This document shows positions 11,156-19,553 of a DNA stretch of 64,000 bases, one piece after another. How positions within the stretch are numbered: position 1 is the first letter of the stretch; each line of letters starts with the position of its first letter. The notes beneath the pieces were generated by a model. It did not search any database, was not told the DNA's origin, and was given only the letters and a program-made list of their open reading frames with translations. A program made the position numbers and the translations under genes. This DNA is from Ruminococcus flavefaciens AE3010 (GTDB lineage: Bacteria; Bacillota; Clostridia; Oscillospirales; Ruminococcaceae): the NCBI RefSeq assembly GCF_000526795.1, contig NZ_JAGT01000001.1, positions 395,001-459,000 on the forward strand, read 5' to 3'.

Positions 11156-11563
11156 ATGAAAAAGGTCGTAGTATTGGTTTTATTTGCAGCAATAATAGCA
11201 TTAGCTATATGGCTGCTGCTCCAGCTTAAAGGATTTGGCGGCTTAGGCAAAAAAACAGACGAAGGCGAAGGCAAAAACGACACAAGTGTATCAGAAGTCG
11301 TTGAGAAAAAGGAAACGACAACTTCAGAAGAAGCAACAGAAGAAAAGTCAGAGGTCATCAATATATCCGTCTCCAAGAACGAATATGTCTATGATAATAA
11401 AGTGACTTTTCTTGAAGATCTTGTAAAGATCATTTCCGAGAAAGACAAGGACACTCAGATAGAAATAACCATTGACGACACTGCGGCTAAGAACACAGTG
11501 GACAAGCTTACGGACAAGCTTGACGAGCTTGGCTACAAGAACTACAAAAAGCTTGATAAATAA
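11156..11563 (+). CDS. small membrane-anchored protein with ExbD-like outer domain
   Basis: The 135-aa protein has one N-terminal hydrophobic helix (4-23), a charged T/E/K linker, and a small domain at about 68-130. The pattern I-S-V-S-K-N-E-Y-V-Y-D, an E-D-L-V helix, T-Q-I-E-I-T-I-D-D, then D-K-L-D-E-L-G-Y resembles the periplasmic fold of ExbD/TolR. No acidic residue lies in the membrane helix, so it would not conduct protons. It follows the ExbD-like gene by 10 nt with GAGGTAATTGAAATG, so it is probably a third subunit. The family is not one I recognise by name. Confidence 0.6.
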   Translation: MKKVVVLVLFAAIIALAIWLLLQLKGFGGLGKKTDEGEGKNDTSVSEVVEKKETTTSEEATEEKSEVINISVSKNEYVYDNKVTFLEDLVKIISEKDKDTQIEITIDDTAAKNTVDKLTDKLDELGYKNYKKLDK

Positions 11564-11567
11564 CAAA

Positions 11568-11597
11568 AAGGCTGATACGAAAGTATCAGCCTTAATT
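11568..11597. terminator. bidirectional terminator
   Basis: AAGGCTGATAC, loop GAAA, GTATCAGCCTT, with A and T tracts on either side, between the ExbD-like cassette and the convergent U32 gene. Confidence 0.85.
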
Positions 11598-12815
11598 TTA
11601 TGTAGTTTCTTTTCTTATTACAGTGCCCTTTGGGAATACAAGGTCGGACTTGAACGAAAACTTCATCATTGCATGGTTTGCAGTTTCGATCTCCTCGCCG
11701 TTCTCGTCGTAGAGATTTTGCAGAACCATTTCCACAGGCTTCAGTGACGGAGCGAGTATCTCAACGGTATCTCCTGCAAAGAACTTGTTTCGCTGTGTGC
11801 AGTATACAGTGCCGTTTTCGCAGCTCTCAACAACTGCCACAACATCGTAATTGCGAATATAGCCGCTGTTTTCGTAATACTGGGACTCCTCGGGAGTACC
11901 GAAGAAGAAGCCGTTGCAGTATTTTCTGTGGCTTACCTTGTACACCTCGTTCCTTATCCAGTCGGGGAGAACGAAGTTGTTCGGGTCTTTATAGTAGTGG
12001 TCAACTGCCATTCTGTAGGCATTTGTAACGACTGTAACATAGTAAGCGGACTTTGCTCTGCCCTCTATCTTGAGACTTGTTACACCTGCCTTGGCAAGCT
12101 TGTCGATATGCTCTATCATGCACATATCCTTTGAATTGAGGATATATGTGCCTTTTTCGTCCTCGAAAACAGGGAAGAACTCATTGGGGCGCTTTTCCTC
12201 AACAAGGTGATATCCCCAGCGGCAGGGCTGAGCACATTCACCGCGGTTTGCATCGCGGTTCACAAGATACTGTGACAGGAGACATCTTCCTGAAAATGAA
12301 ACGCACATAGCTCCGTGAACAAAGGTCTCGATATCAAGGTCGGGACTTGTTTTTGCTCTTATCTCGGCTATCTCGTCAAGGGAGAGCTCCCTTGCCAGAA
12401 CCACGCGCTTTGCGCCCATATTATAGAGCTCACGAGCTGTAACGTAGTTTACGATACCTGTCTGAGTGGAAATATGTATCTCCATATCGGGAGCATATTT
12501 TTTTATCAGCATGAGAAGTCCGATATCCGCAACGATGAGAGCGTCCACCTTTGCTTCCACAGCTTCCTTTACGAACTGCTCGAAATGAGGTATCTCATTG
12601 TTTCGCGGCAGGGTGTTGCAGGTGAGATACACCTTAACACCTCTGTCGTGAGCTGTCTGAACAGCCTTGCACAGCTGCTCAAAATCGAAATTCATAGGGG
12701 AGGAGCGCATACCGAACTGCTTTCTGCCAAGATATACAGCGTCAGCGCCGTAATCGACAGCAGCAGCGAAGCGTTCCTCATCGCCAGCAGGGGCAAGGAC
12801 TTCCAGCTTATTCAT
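11598..12815 (-). CDS. peptidase U32 family protein (RlhA/TrhP-like)
   Basis: The 405-aa protein has the U32 signatures: LEVLAPAGD at the N-terminus, VDYGADAVYLG, and the E-T-F-V-H-G-A-M-C-V-S-F-S-G-R-C-L-L-S block with further cysteines (GECAQPCRW) expected to bind an Fe-S cluster. Members of this family, such as TrhP and RlhA, are now known to hydroxylate tRNA or rRNA with prephenate-derived oxygen chemistry; the older collagenase-like protease label is doubtful. The start ATG overlaps the mltG stop by 8 nt and has GAGGAGG about 6 nt upstream, favoured over an upstream in-frame start. Confidence 0.85.
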   Translation of the reverse strand: MNKLEVLAPAGDEERFAAAVDYGADAVYLGRKQFGMRSSPMNFDFEQLCKAVQTAHDRGVKVYLTCNTLPRNNEIPHFEQFVKEAVEAKVDALIVADIGLLMLIKKYAPDMEIHISTQTGIVNYVTARELYNMGAKRVVLARELSLDEIAEIRAKTSPDLDIETFVHGAMCVSFSGRCLLSQYLVNRDANRGECAQPCRWGYHLVEEKRPNEFFPVFEDEKGTYILNSKDMCMIEHIDKLAKAGVTSLKIEGRAKSAYYVTVVTNAYRMAVDHYYKDPNNFVLPDWIRNEVYKVSHRKYCNGFFFGTPEESQYYENSGYIRNYDVVAVVESCENGTVYCTQRNKFFAGDTVEILAPSLKPVEMVLQNLYDENGEEIETANHAMMKFSFKSDLVFPKGTVIRKETT

Positions 12816-14274
12816 TAGCGGCCTCCTCAGCTTCTCTTGCAGCCTGTTCTGCCTCATACTGAGCCTCGTCAGCCTTTACCATAGCCTTGTTCATCTCATG
12901 CTCGTCATTTGTCTTAGCGAAGTAGGTCTTCTGAGTATAGATATTAGCGATGAAGTAGTAGTCATCGGTCTTCATCTTCAGGAGTACAGCGTCGATAGCG
13001 TCAAGTCCCGGGTTGCAGATAGCTCCCGGCGGGAGACCTGTTGACTGATAGGTATCATAAGCCTTGAGTATTTCGTTGTTGAGTACTGTCATGTGAGGCT
13101 TGATAGTATAGTTTGCGTAATTCTTTGTCGGGTCTGACTGAAGCTTTCCGACAGTCTCGGCTTCGGGGTTGTCAAGACGGTTCCAGAATACGCTTGCAAC
13201 GTGATTCATGTCTTCACGGTTTGGTGCCTCAGCCTGAACGATGGAAGCCAGTGTGATGAGCTGATCCAGTGAAAGATGGAGCTCCTCCATTCTCTTTATT
13301 CTATCGTCAGTAAGCTTGTTATCGAAGTTGTAGTAGATCTTCTGGCATACCTGCTCGGGATCCATCTCCTTTGTAAAGGTATAGGTATCCGGGAAGAGGT
13401 AGCCCTCCATACGTGTGTCGGCAAATCTGAGGGTATTTGTGTTCTTGTTGAGCTTGTCCTCAAATCTGTAGCCATATCCGCCTGCATTGAAGTAGAACAT
13501 GAAGTCGCTTGCATTGCAGACGCCCTTTTCTTCAAGAAGCTGAGCCGCACTGTAAAGGTTGATAGCTTCGGGGAAGGTAACATTTACAGCTTCCTTGCGC
13601 TCCTCTTCCTCCTCATTCGTAAGAGTATCTATGATAGTTTCATATGCCATATTGGGGCTTACGAAGTGCTCACCCGGGATATAGATATCGGGAGTCTTTC
13701 TGAACTTTGAGAAGAGCTGGAAGCACTTGGGGGAATTAATTATACCCTCATCGTAAAGCTGCTGCGAGATCATTTCTGTATTTGTGTTTTCGCGAACGAT
13801 GATCATTTTTGTTGTATCGTCCTTGCCGATACCGAACATATCCTTGCCGAAAGCGATTATAACAAGAGAGAGACAGATAGAAACGGCAAATATGAATACA
13901 GTGAGTATGAGAACGCCGGGGAGTCTGCTTCTTCTCTTTTTCTTCTTTTTCTTATGGTGAGCCGCATTGCGCTTAACTGCTGCACTGTTGCGTGTATGCA
14001 TTTCCTCGCTGACACGGGGACGTGGAGGTCTTGCAGGCGGCGGAGCAGCAGCTGCTTGATGATCGTTGTCAGCTGTCTTACGCAGACGCCTTTCTGCCTG
14101 TCTCTGTACAGGTCTTGGAGCAGGTGCTTCCTCACGTACAGGCTGTGCAGCCCTTTCGGTCTTTTCTTCTGTGTTTTTTTGTGGTGTTGGTCCTATCTCT
14201 GCTTCCTGCTGTTTTTTAGCACTGTCAAGCTGATTCAGAATATCATTGATAACATCATTGTTGTTATCAGCCAT
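12808..14274 (-). CDS. mltG: endolytic murein transglycosylase MltG
   Basis: The 488-aa protein has a long cytosolic tail rich in P, A and K/R (1-117), one membrane helix (about 118-142), then the extracellular YceG/MltG domain. Motifs include a LysM-like segment, TRMEGYLFPDTYTF, LASIVQAEA (with the catalytic Glu of the A-S-I-V-x-x-E motif), LQSDPT and Y-D-T-Y-Q-S-T-G-L-P-P-G-A-I. MltG cuts nascent peptidoglycan strands at the membrane and sets glycan length. It overlaps both neighbours by 8 nt, so it is part of a tight operon. Confidence 0.92.
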   Translation of the reverse strand: MADNNNDVINDILNQLDSAKKQQEAEIGPTPQKNTEEKTERAAQPVREEAPAPRPVQRQAERRLRKTADNDHQAAAAPPPARPPRPRVSEEMHTRNSAAVKRNAAHHKKKKKKRRSRLPGVLILTVFIFAVSICLSLVIIAFGKDMFGIGKDDTTKMIIVRENTNTEMISQQLYDEGIINSPKCFQLFSKFRKTPDIYIPGEHFVSPNMAYETIIDTLTNEEEEERKEAVNVTFPEAINLYSAAQLLEEKGVCNASDFMFYFNAGGYGYRFEDKLNKNTNTLRFADTRMEGYLFPDTYTFTKEMDPEQVCQKIYYNFDNKLTDDRIKRMEELHLSLDQLITLASIVQAEAPNREDMNHVASVFWNRLDNPEAETVGKLQSDPTKNYANYTIKPHMTVLNNEILKAYDTYQSTGLPPGAICNPGLDAIDAVLLKMKTDDYYFIANIYTQKTYFAKTNDEHEMNKAMVKADEAQYEAEQAAREAEEAANE

Positions 14275-14827
14275 TGCAGAGCACCGTCCTTTCTTCTGTA
14301 ACTATAATATCGACTCTGAGGTCGTGCTGCATAAGGGGCAGCTGTTCGACAATGAGCTCCTCATAAGAGAGAGCAATGGTCGTCATAAGAGGATTTTCGT
14401 TGATAAACTTATCGTAGTACCCTCCGCCGTAGCCAAGGCGTCCGCCGTCCTCGGTAAAAGCAAGTCCCGGGATAATGCAGACTGTCCTGTCGGTTATAAC
14501 GGGTTGGGGGAGAGCGCTGTCAGGCTCCGAGATACGGTACATTCCCTCATGGAGATCGGCTACAGAGCCTATAATATGGAATGTCATGGAGCGCTCGCCG
14601 CAGCATATGGGCAGAGCAACATTCTTGCCCATTTCAATGAGCTTGTCAATGAGCAGGTATGTATCGACCTCCGAACCAAAGGAAGCATACAGGAGGATAT
14701 TATCTGCCTCCAGTATCTTTTCCTCTTCGAGAAGCCTTTCGGTGATGTCCATGTCCTTTGATACCTTATCGCGTATCTCGGCACGGAGATGTGAAAATTC
14801 TTTGCGCAGTTCTTTTTTATTTTCCAT
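14267..14827 (-). CDS. 5-formyltetrahydrofolate cyclo-ligase
   Basis: The 186-aa protein belongs to the MTHFS family, which converts 5-formyl-THF to 5,10-methenyl-THF using ATP. Motifs seen are K-x-x-L-R near the N-terminus, LYASFGSEVDT, and the C-terminal IPGLAFTEDGGRLGYGGGYYDKF that binds ATP and folate. The start at ATG 14827 gives the usual length and sits one base after the stop of the DJ-1 gene, which suggests coupled translation; the ribosome site is poor, and an in-frame ATG 21 bases earlier is an alternative. Nearby thyX is another folate-linked gene. Confidence 0.9.
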   Translation of the reverse strand: MENKKELRKEFSHLRAEIRDKVSKDMDITERLLEEEKILEADNILLYASFGSEVDTYLLIDKLIEMGKNVALPICCGERSMTFHIIGSVADLHEGMYRISEPDSALPQPVITDRTVCIIPGLAFTEDGGRLGYGGGYYDKFINENPLMTTIALSYEELIVEQLPLMQHDLRVDIIVTEERTVLCNG

Positions 14828-14828
14828 A

Positions 14829-15371
14829 TCAATCACATAAGATAGCATTACGCTGTCGTCGGCTTTCTTCCTTTGAATGAACTTTTTCAACCAGCTTCAG
14901 ACCGAAATCAACTGCAACACCTGCACCTCTTGCGGTGATGAAGATGCCGTCCTCGGCAACACCGCCGCTGCCGATATTTGCGCCGTCAAGCTGAGTTTCA
15001 AAGCCCTCGTAGCAAACGGCTGTCCTGCCGCGGAGAAGCCCCTTGTGTCCGAGTATTGACGGAGCTGCGCAGATAGCGCCGATATATTTGTTATTTGCGG
15101 CGCAGTAATCGATAGCAGCCTGAACGTACTCTGACTTTTCAAGATTGAGAGTACCCGGCATACCGCCCGGGAGAACGATCATCTCCAGCTCGTCGGAAAG
15201 CTGAGCTTCCTGAGCGATTGTGTCGGTCACAACAGGGATACCGTGTGAGCCTGTGATGATATTATCACCAACGCCTACAGTAATTACCTGCTTGCCTGCA
15301 CGTCTGAGAAGATCAATGGGAGCGATAGCTTCGGTCTCTTCAAAACCGTTTGCGAGAAAAACGTAGATCAT
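14829..15371 (-). CDS. DJ-1/PfpI family protein
   Basis: The 180-aa protein is a DJ-1 superfamily member: IYVFLANGFEETEA carries the conserved Glu, and GAICAAP carries the nucleophilic cysteine of the elbow. Such proteins act as glyoxalases, deglycases or chaperones; which applies cannot be told from sequence. The ATG at 15371 has AAAGGAAA upstream and gives the family length; the longer open frame only overlaps the upstream gene. Confidence 0.88.
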   Translation of the reverse strand: MIYVFLANGFEETEAIAPIDLLRRAGKQVITVGVGDNIITGSHGIPVVTDTIAQEAQLSDELEMIVLPGGMPGTLNLEKSEYVQAAIDYCAANNKYIGAICAAPSILGHKGLLRGRTAVCYEGFETQLDGANIGSGGVAEDGIFITARGAGVAVDFGLKLVEKVHSKEESRRQRNAILCD

Positions 15372-15384
15372 GATCTGTTTCCTT

Positions 15385-16275
15385 TCATTTAAATGTAACA
15401 GTGTATTTTTTGAGGAGAAACGCAGGGTGATAGGACTGCTTTGACTTGCGAAGTCCCTCAAGTCCCAGGTCTTCCTCTCTGTTGATGTATTTATAGCCGT
15501 AAGCGGCAGCCTTTGCAAAGCTGTTGTTTATACCGGCGTATATTCCGTTGTACTGAGTATCTGCCTTTTCAATGTGAACGCAGAACGTATCATTGTTGAG
15601 TCTGTCTCCGATAGTGAAAGCAGCCACCTTGCCGCCAATGCGAATAACTCCGCCCGTAAGACCGAGCTCATGAAAATAATTGAAGTAAGTATTTATGGCG
15701 TACTGCTCGGCGATAAAGGAGTGATCGTGCTCCTCTGCACGGCTGTTGTATTCCATAGCGCCGAAAATAATACATTCATCGAAGTCTTTTTCAGTCATCA
15801 GCGAGAATTCAGCCCCCAGCTCTTTGAACCTTGAGAGATGATTGCGCTTGCTGTGGTATTTCCTGCCCGAAAGCTCAATAAGGTCTGCTGAATTGTAGAT
15901 GTAGTCCCAGTCGCCCTCGTCGGTATCCACGGTGAACTCATCGGGGAAGAGCTCATTGAGCATTTTCAGCGACGGCTCTGTAATACCTGCAACTCTGAGC
16001 GGTTTGCCAAGGGAATATGCATATTCCTTCATAGCAGCAATGACGTCCTTGTAGCTTCCATCACCTGACGGCAGAAAGAAACGTGGGATACCGTCCTCGG
16101 AGCGGAAAGAGCAGCAGATGTAGAAGTCCTTGTAAAAGGCTATCTGCGAATCGCCAAGACGCTTCCAAGCCATATTATTTGCAAAGCTGTATTCGCAGCC
16201 CATAAACTGCGATATGTCCAGGGCGGAAGTTATACGCTCCTTGTCGGTTATGGCAATGTCTCTGAATTCGAGCAT
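15385..16275 (-). CDS. DUF2156 (phosphatidylglycerol lysyltransferase C-terminal-like) protein
   Basis: The 296-aa soluble protein consists of the DUF2156 double GNAT-like domain that forms the catalytic half of MprF. Recognisable segments are YHSKRNHLSRF near 140, GGVIRIGGKVAAFTIGDRL near 200, and the C-terminal YKYINREEDLGLEGLRKSKQSY. Stand-alone DUF2156 proteins of Clostridia are widespread but their acceptor substrate is mostly unknown. Members of this fold use aminoacyl-tRNA or acyl-CoA donors. AAGG precedes the ATG. Confidence 0.82.
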   Translation of the reverse strand: MLEFRDIAITDKERITSALDISQFMGCEYSFANNMAWKRLGDSQIAFYKDFYICCSFRSEDGIPRFFLPSGDGSYKDVIAAMKEYAYSLGKPLRVAGITEPSLKMLNELFPDEFTVDTDEGDWDYIYNSADLIELSGRKYHSKRNHLSRFKELGAEFSLMTEKDFDECIIFGAMEYNSRAEEHDHSFIAEQYAINTYFNYFHELGLTGGVIRIGGKVAAFTIGDRLNNDTFCVHIEKADTQYNGIYAGINNSFAKAAAYGYKYINREEDLGLEGLRKSKQSYHPAFLLKKYTVTFK

Positions 16276-16289
16276 TATATCGCCTTATC

Positions 16290-17069
16290 TCAGTTCTTTT
16301 TCATAGCAGCGAAGTATTCCTTTACTTCGCTTATTTTTCCGCAGGTCATCTTGCCCTCGGGACATTTACCCTCAGCCACACAGGACGGACCTGCATGAGC
16401 AAAGATATGGGGAGCGACCTCAAGGCACTGACGGAGCATCTCATTTGCAACAGCCCTTATTTCCCACTGTGCTCGGTTGCAGCAGCGGTGACGGAAGAAA
16501 TTGAACAGAGACCTTACATTCATGGTAACGACTATCTTAGTCTCACATGCATTGGGCAGTATGAAACGTGCATCCTCGTTTGCCATTTTTGAAGCCTTTG
16601 AACGTGCTGTTTTCTCGTCCATTCCCTGAGATACGAATTCTGCGGTATGCTTTTCTGTAAGGATAGCGGCAAGCTTCTCATAGCTCTCAGTTATCTCAGC
16701 AATAACTCTGTCGTACTCGGACTTTGCCTCAGGTATCTCCTCAATAGCAGGGGGAGTGATGAATTCAAAACCATTTTCATTGACATAGCGCTGACTTTTC
16801 TGAGAGTAGGAAGCTATACGGTGTCTGACCAGCTGATGTGAGCAGGCTCTTGAAATGCCCTCAACACCGAAAGTGAAGCTGACGTGCTCCATAACGCTCT
16901 CATGTCCGATAGAAACAAGCATATCAATGAAGCTTGCGATCTTATCCTCGGTAAGCCCGTCTCTGAGAGACTCGATGTCGCTGCTTGAATAGCAGAGCTT
17001 AGCGGCTGTAGCGATAAGCTTTTCAGCGTCAGGAGTATGTGATAAGAGTTTGACGTTCAATACAGACAC
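16290..17069 (-). CDS. thyX: FAD-dependent thymidylate synthase ThyX
   Basis: The 259-aa protein makes dTMP from dUMP with methylene-THF and reduced FAD. The ThyX signature RHRx7S is seen as RHRIASYSQKSQRY near residue 82. Other family segments are GHESVMEHVSFTF and FFRHRCCNRAQWEIR. The length is slightly above typical (about 220-250). It heads the minus-strand operon and is divergent from the lipoprotein gene at 17282. Confidence 0.95.
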   Translation of the reverse strand: MSVLNVKLLSHTPDAEKLIATAAKLCYSSSDIESLRDGLTEDKIASFIDMLVSIGHESVMEHVSFTFGVEGISRACSHQLVRHRIASYSQKSQRYVNENGFEFITPPAIEEIPEAKSEYDRVIAEITESYEKLAAILTEKHTAEFVSQGMDEKTARSKASKMANEDARFILPNACETKIVVTMNVRSLFNFFRHRCCNRAQWEIRAVANEMLRQCLEVAPHIFAHAGPSCVAEGKCPEGKMTCGKISEVKEYFAAMKKN

Positions 17070-17208
17070 CTTCCTTTATAATAAAGCATATACATCTATT
17101 GTAACATTTATCCGCGTTTAAGTCAAGGAAATATCGCTAATTTTAATTAATGTAATTTATTTAATAAGTAAATTCGGTGATAAAACGGAAAAAATTTTCG
17201 ATTAACTA

Positions 17209-17237
17209 TGGACAAACCGAAAAAAATGTTGTATAAT
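17209..17237 (+). promoter_or_regulatory. promoter for the SurA/PrsA-like lipoprotein gene
   Basis: TGGACA (17209-17214), 17 bp, TATAAT (17232-17237), about 45 bp before the ATG. Confidence 0.7.
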
Positions 17238-17281
17238 TAAACAGTATCTGGAATCTACAATTATATCGGAGGAATATACAG

Positions 17282-18547
17282 ATGAACAAGTTTAATAAAT
17301 TTGCGGCAGCAGCTGCTGCATTTGCTCTCGCTGCAGCTTCTGCTTCATGCGGTGCTCCCGATGCTATCACATTTGGAAAGAATACGCAGACAGCGCTTAC
17401 TGTTGACGGATATGAAGTTCCTGCAGGCGTATTTATCTATAACGAGCTTTATGCATACAACTCAGCTGCATATGAGCTCTACGGCACACTTGGAAAAATG
17501 CCTTCCGTTGATGAGGTCAAGGAACACCAGTTCGAGTCCATGGACGCTACAGACTGGATACAGGACAAGGCTACAGATTATTGTCTTGATTTCGTTGCAA
17601 ACGAAAAGGAATTTGAAAAGATCGGCGGCGAGCTCACAAAGGACGAGCTCAATGAGATCAAGGAGTTCGTTTCATCGAACAGCACACAGGCTATGTTTGC
17701 TGATAACGGCGTAGGCGAGGAGTCGCTTACAAAGATAATGACGAACAATTACAAGCGTGAGGCAATATTCAAGCACTATTACGGACTCGGCGCTGAAAAG
17801 GGCTGCACAGAGGACGAGCTCAAGGAGTACTATCAGGACAAGACCACAAGAGTAAAGTACTTTGCTGTAAGCTTCACTGATGACAACGGAGAAGCATTCG
17901 ATGCTGATGAAAAGCGCCGCCTTAACAATATGATCGATGGTTATATAAAGGACATCAATGCTGAGAGCACAAATACAGCAAAGCTCAAGAAGATCGACGA
18001 ATGTGAGAAGGAATACAGCGAGTATGTTGAGAAGCGTACTGCTGAGGCTGAGGCTAAGGCTGCCGAGGAAGCAGGCGAGACAACTACAACAACTACCACA
18101 GTTACAACAACCTCAGGCGTAACGACGACCACTACAACTGATCCTTACGCAAATGAGGTCACAGTAACAAAGCGCACAACAACTACCGTTGATCCCAATG
18201 CATCAGCTGACGTGACCACAACAACCGCTTCTGAGGAGTCCATTGCTGCACAGAAGGCTTACAATGACTATAACGATTATATCTTCGAGAAGCTTGGATT
18301 ATACAAGGCTGAGAAGTATCAGTACGATGAGAATACAGTTTATGTCATCATCAAGGCTGACATCAAGGAGCGTATGAATTCTGCCGATCTCTGGTCGGAA
18401 AGCAACATCGAGTCACTGCTCAGCGAGCGTTATTACGATGAATTTGAGGACATGATGAAGAGCATTACAAAGAGCTATGTTCCCGAAAAGAACAGCAGTG
18501 CTTACAGAAAGTTCACTCCTTTCAAGCTTGATTTAAGTAGTATGTAA
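17282..18547 (+). CDS. SurA/PrsA-like exported lipoprotein with Thr-rich insert
   Basis: The 421-aa protein starts with an Ala-rich signal peptide ending in the lipobox A-S-C (about residue 23). The chain then looks like the helical SurA/trigger-factor chaperone fold: LTVDGYEVPAGVFIYNELYAY, GTLGKMPSVDEV, long charged helices, and a C-terminal helix (LSERYYDEFEDMM). A threonine-rich stretch (about 270-320) lies where foldases carry a parvulin domain; no rotamase motif is visible, so chaperone rather than isomerase activity is likelier. GGAGGAAT precedes the ATG. Function is inferred from fold-like similarity only. Confidence 0.6.
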   Translation: MNKFNKFAAAAAAFALAAASASCGAPDAITFGKNTQTALTVDGYEVPAGVFIYNELYAYNSAAYELYGTLGKMPSVDEVKEHQFESMDATDWIQDKATDYCLDFVANEKEFEKIGGELTKDELNEIKEFVSSNSTQAMFADNGVGEESLTKIMTNNYKREAIFKHYYGLGAEKGCTEDELKEYYQDKTTRVKYFAVSFTDDNGEAFDADEKRRLNNMIDGYIKDINAESTNTAKLKKIDECEKEYSEYVEKRTAEAEAKAAEEAGETTTTTTTVTTTSGVTTTTTTDPYANEVTVTKRTTTTVDPNASADVTTTTASEESIAAQKAYNDYNDYIFEKLGLYKAEKYQYDENTVYVIIKADIKERMNSADLWSESNIESLLSERYYDEFEDMMKSITKSYVPEKNSSAYRKFTPFKLDLSSM

Positions 18548-18553
18548 AATGAT

Positions 18554-18583
18554 AAAGGCTGCCGAAAAGGCAGCCTTTTTTAT
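18554..18583. terminator. bidirectional terminator
   Basis: AAAGGCTGCC, loop GAAAA, GGCAGCCTTT, followed by T on the plus strand and preceded by A/T on the other. It lies between the lipoprotein gene and the convergent helicase-loader gene. Confidence 0.85.
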
Positions 18584-19542
18584 GCGTTGTTTTTTCTTTT
18601 CTGGAGTCTGACATCGTTTCCCTTGAATTCAAGACATGAATACATTGAAACTATACGCGACATAACACGCTTGTCGTATCTGCGTGCGATGCCTGCAAAA
18701 TCAAGGTTTGTACTTATTATGGATGGCTTTCCGCAGTTAAGACGTGTGTTTATGATATTATATATAGTGGCGTTGTAGAACTGTGACTCATATTCAGTGC
18801 CCATATCATCAAGGATAAGCAGGTCGGTGTTCATAACGAGGTCTATCATATCTGAGGAGTGCTCATAGCTGAAATGCTCCTTTTCAATACTGCGGAGTAT
18901 ATTAATAGCTGAGTCGTAGATGACACTGTAGCCCTTTTTCAGAACAATATTTGCAATTGCAAGGGAAAGATGCGTCTTTCCCAGTCCTGTCTGCCCGAAC
19001 ATAAGAATGCTTTTTGACTGCGGAGTAAAGGTCTCGGCATACTGCTTGGTAAACTCGAGGATATTTTTCATTGTCATGTAGTTATCGCCCGAGTAGTAAG
19101 TAAGGTCGAAGCTGTCAAAATCCGAGAGATTCAGCTGTGAGCTTTTATTGAGCTCGTCCGCAGCAAGCTTGCCGCACAGCGCCTTGAAGCAGTCGCAGTA
19201 TCTGCTGCCGTTGTAGCCGCGGTCGCAGCAGACGGGACAGGTGTAATGCATATCGAGATAGTCCTCGGGATATCCATGTTCTGCAAGTATTTTTCTTGAC
19301 ATAGCCTGAGCGCCCAGATTGTACTGCTTTAGCTGCTCTATTTTATCGGAGACGTCCTGACCTTTGCTGTTTGAGATAATGGCGATAAGCTCCTTTCCAG
19401 TGTTGAAAAGGACGTCGTTTATCTCTCTTATCTGGGGGATTTTTCGGTTTATCTCATCGATACGCGCTTCGTTTTCACTTTCAGCCTTTTTGCGGCGGTT
19501 AGTGAGGATAGCCTGCGCTTTATCGAAAATTTCGCTGTCCAT
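18580..19542 (-). CDS. DnaI/DnaC-type helicase loader ATPase
   Basis: The 320-aa protein has a zinc-binding N-terminal region with C-P-V-C-C (102-106) and C-D-C (116-118), and an AAA+ ATPase with Walker A GQTGLGKTH (183-191) and Walker B LLILDDMG (about 235). These are features of DnaI, which loads the replicative helicase. It lies directly after the DnaD gene, which makes the pair a replication-restart/primosome operon as in other Firmicutes. Confidence 0.88.
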   Translation of the reverse strand: MDSEIFDKAQAILTNRRKKAESENEARIDEINRKIPQIREINDVLFNTGKELIAIISNSKGQDVSDKIEQLKQYNLGAQAMSRKILAEHGYPEDYLDMHYTCPVCCDRGYNGSRYCDCFKALCGKLAADELNKSSQLNLSDFDSFDLTYYSGDNYMTMKNILEFTKQYAETFTPQSKSILMFGQTGLGKTHLSLAIANIVLKKGYSVIYDSAINILRSIEKEHFSYEHSSDMIDLVMNTDLLILDDMGTEYESQFYNATIYNIINTRLNCGKPSIISTNLDFAGIARRYDKRVMSRIVSMYSCLEFKGNDVRLQKRKNNA

Positions 19543-19553
19543 TTATATGCACC

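Noticed and set aside
10070..11563. Zorya defence system
   Set aside because: MotA/MotB-like genes are present, but no ZorC, ZorD or ZorE lies nearby and the ExbD-like protein has no OmpA-type domain.
11598..12815. U32 gene as a collagenase-like protease
   Set aside because: Better-studied relatives act in RNA hydroxylation with Fe-S-binding cysteines, so a protease role is not claimed.
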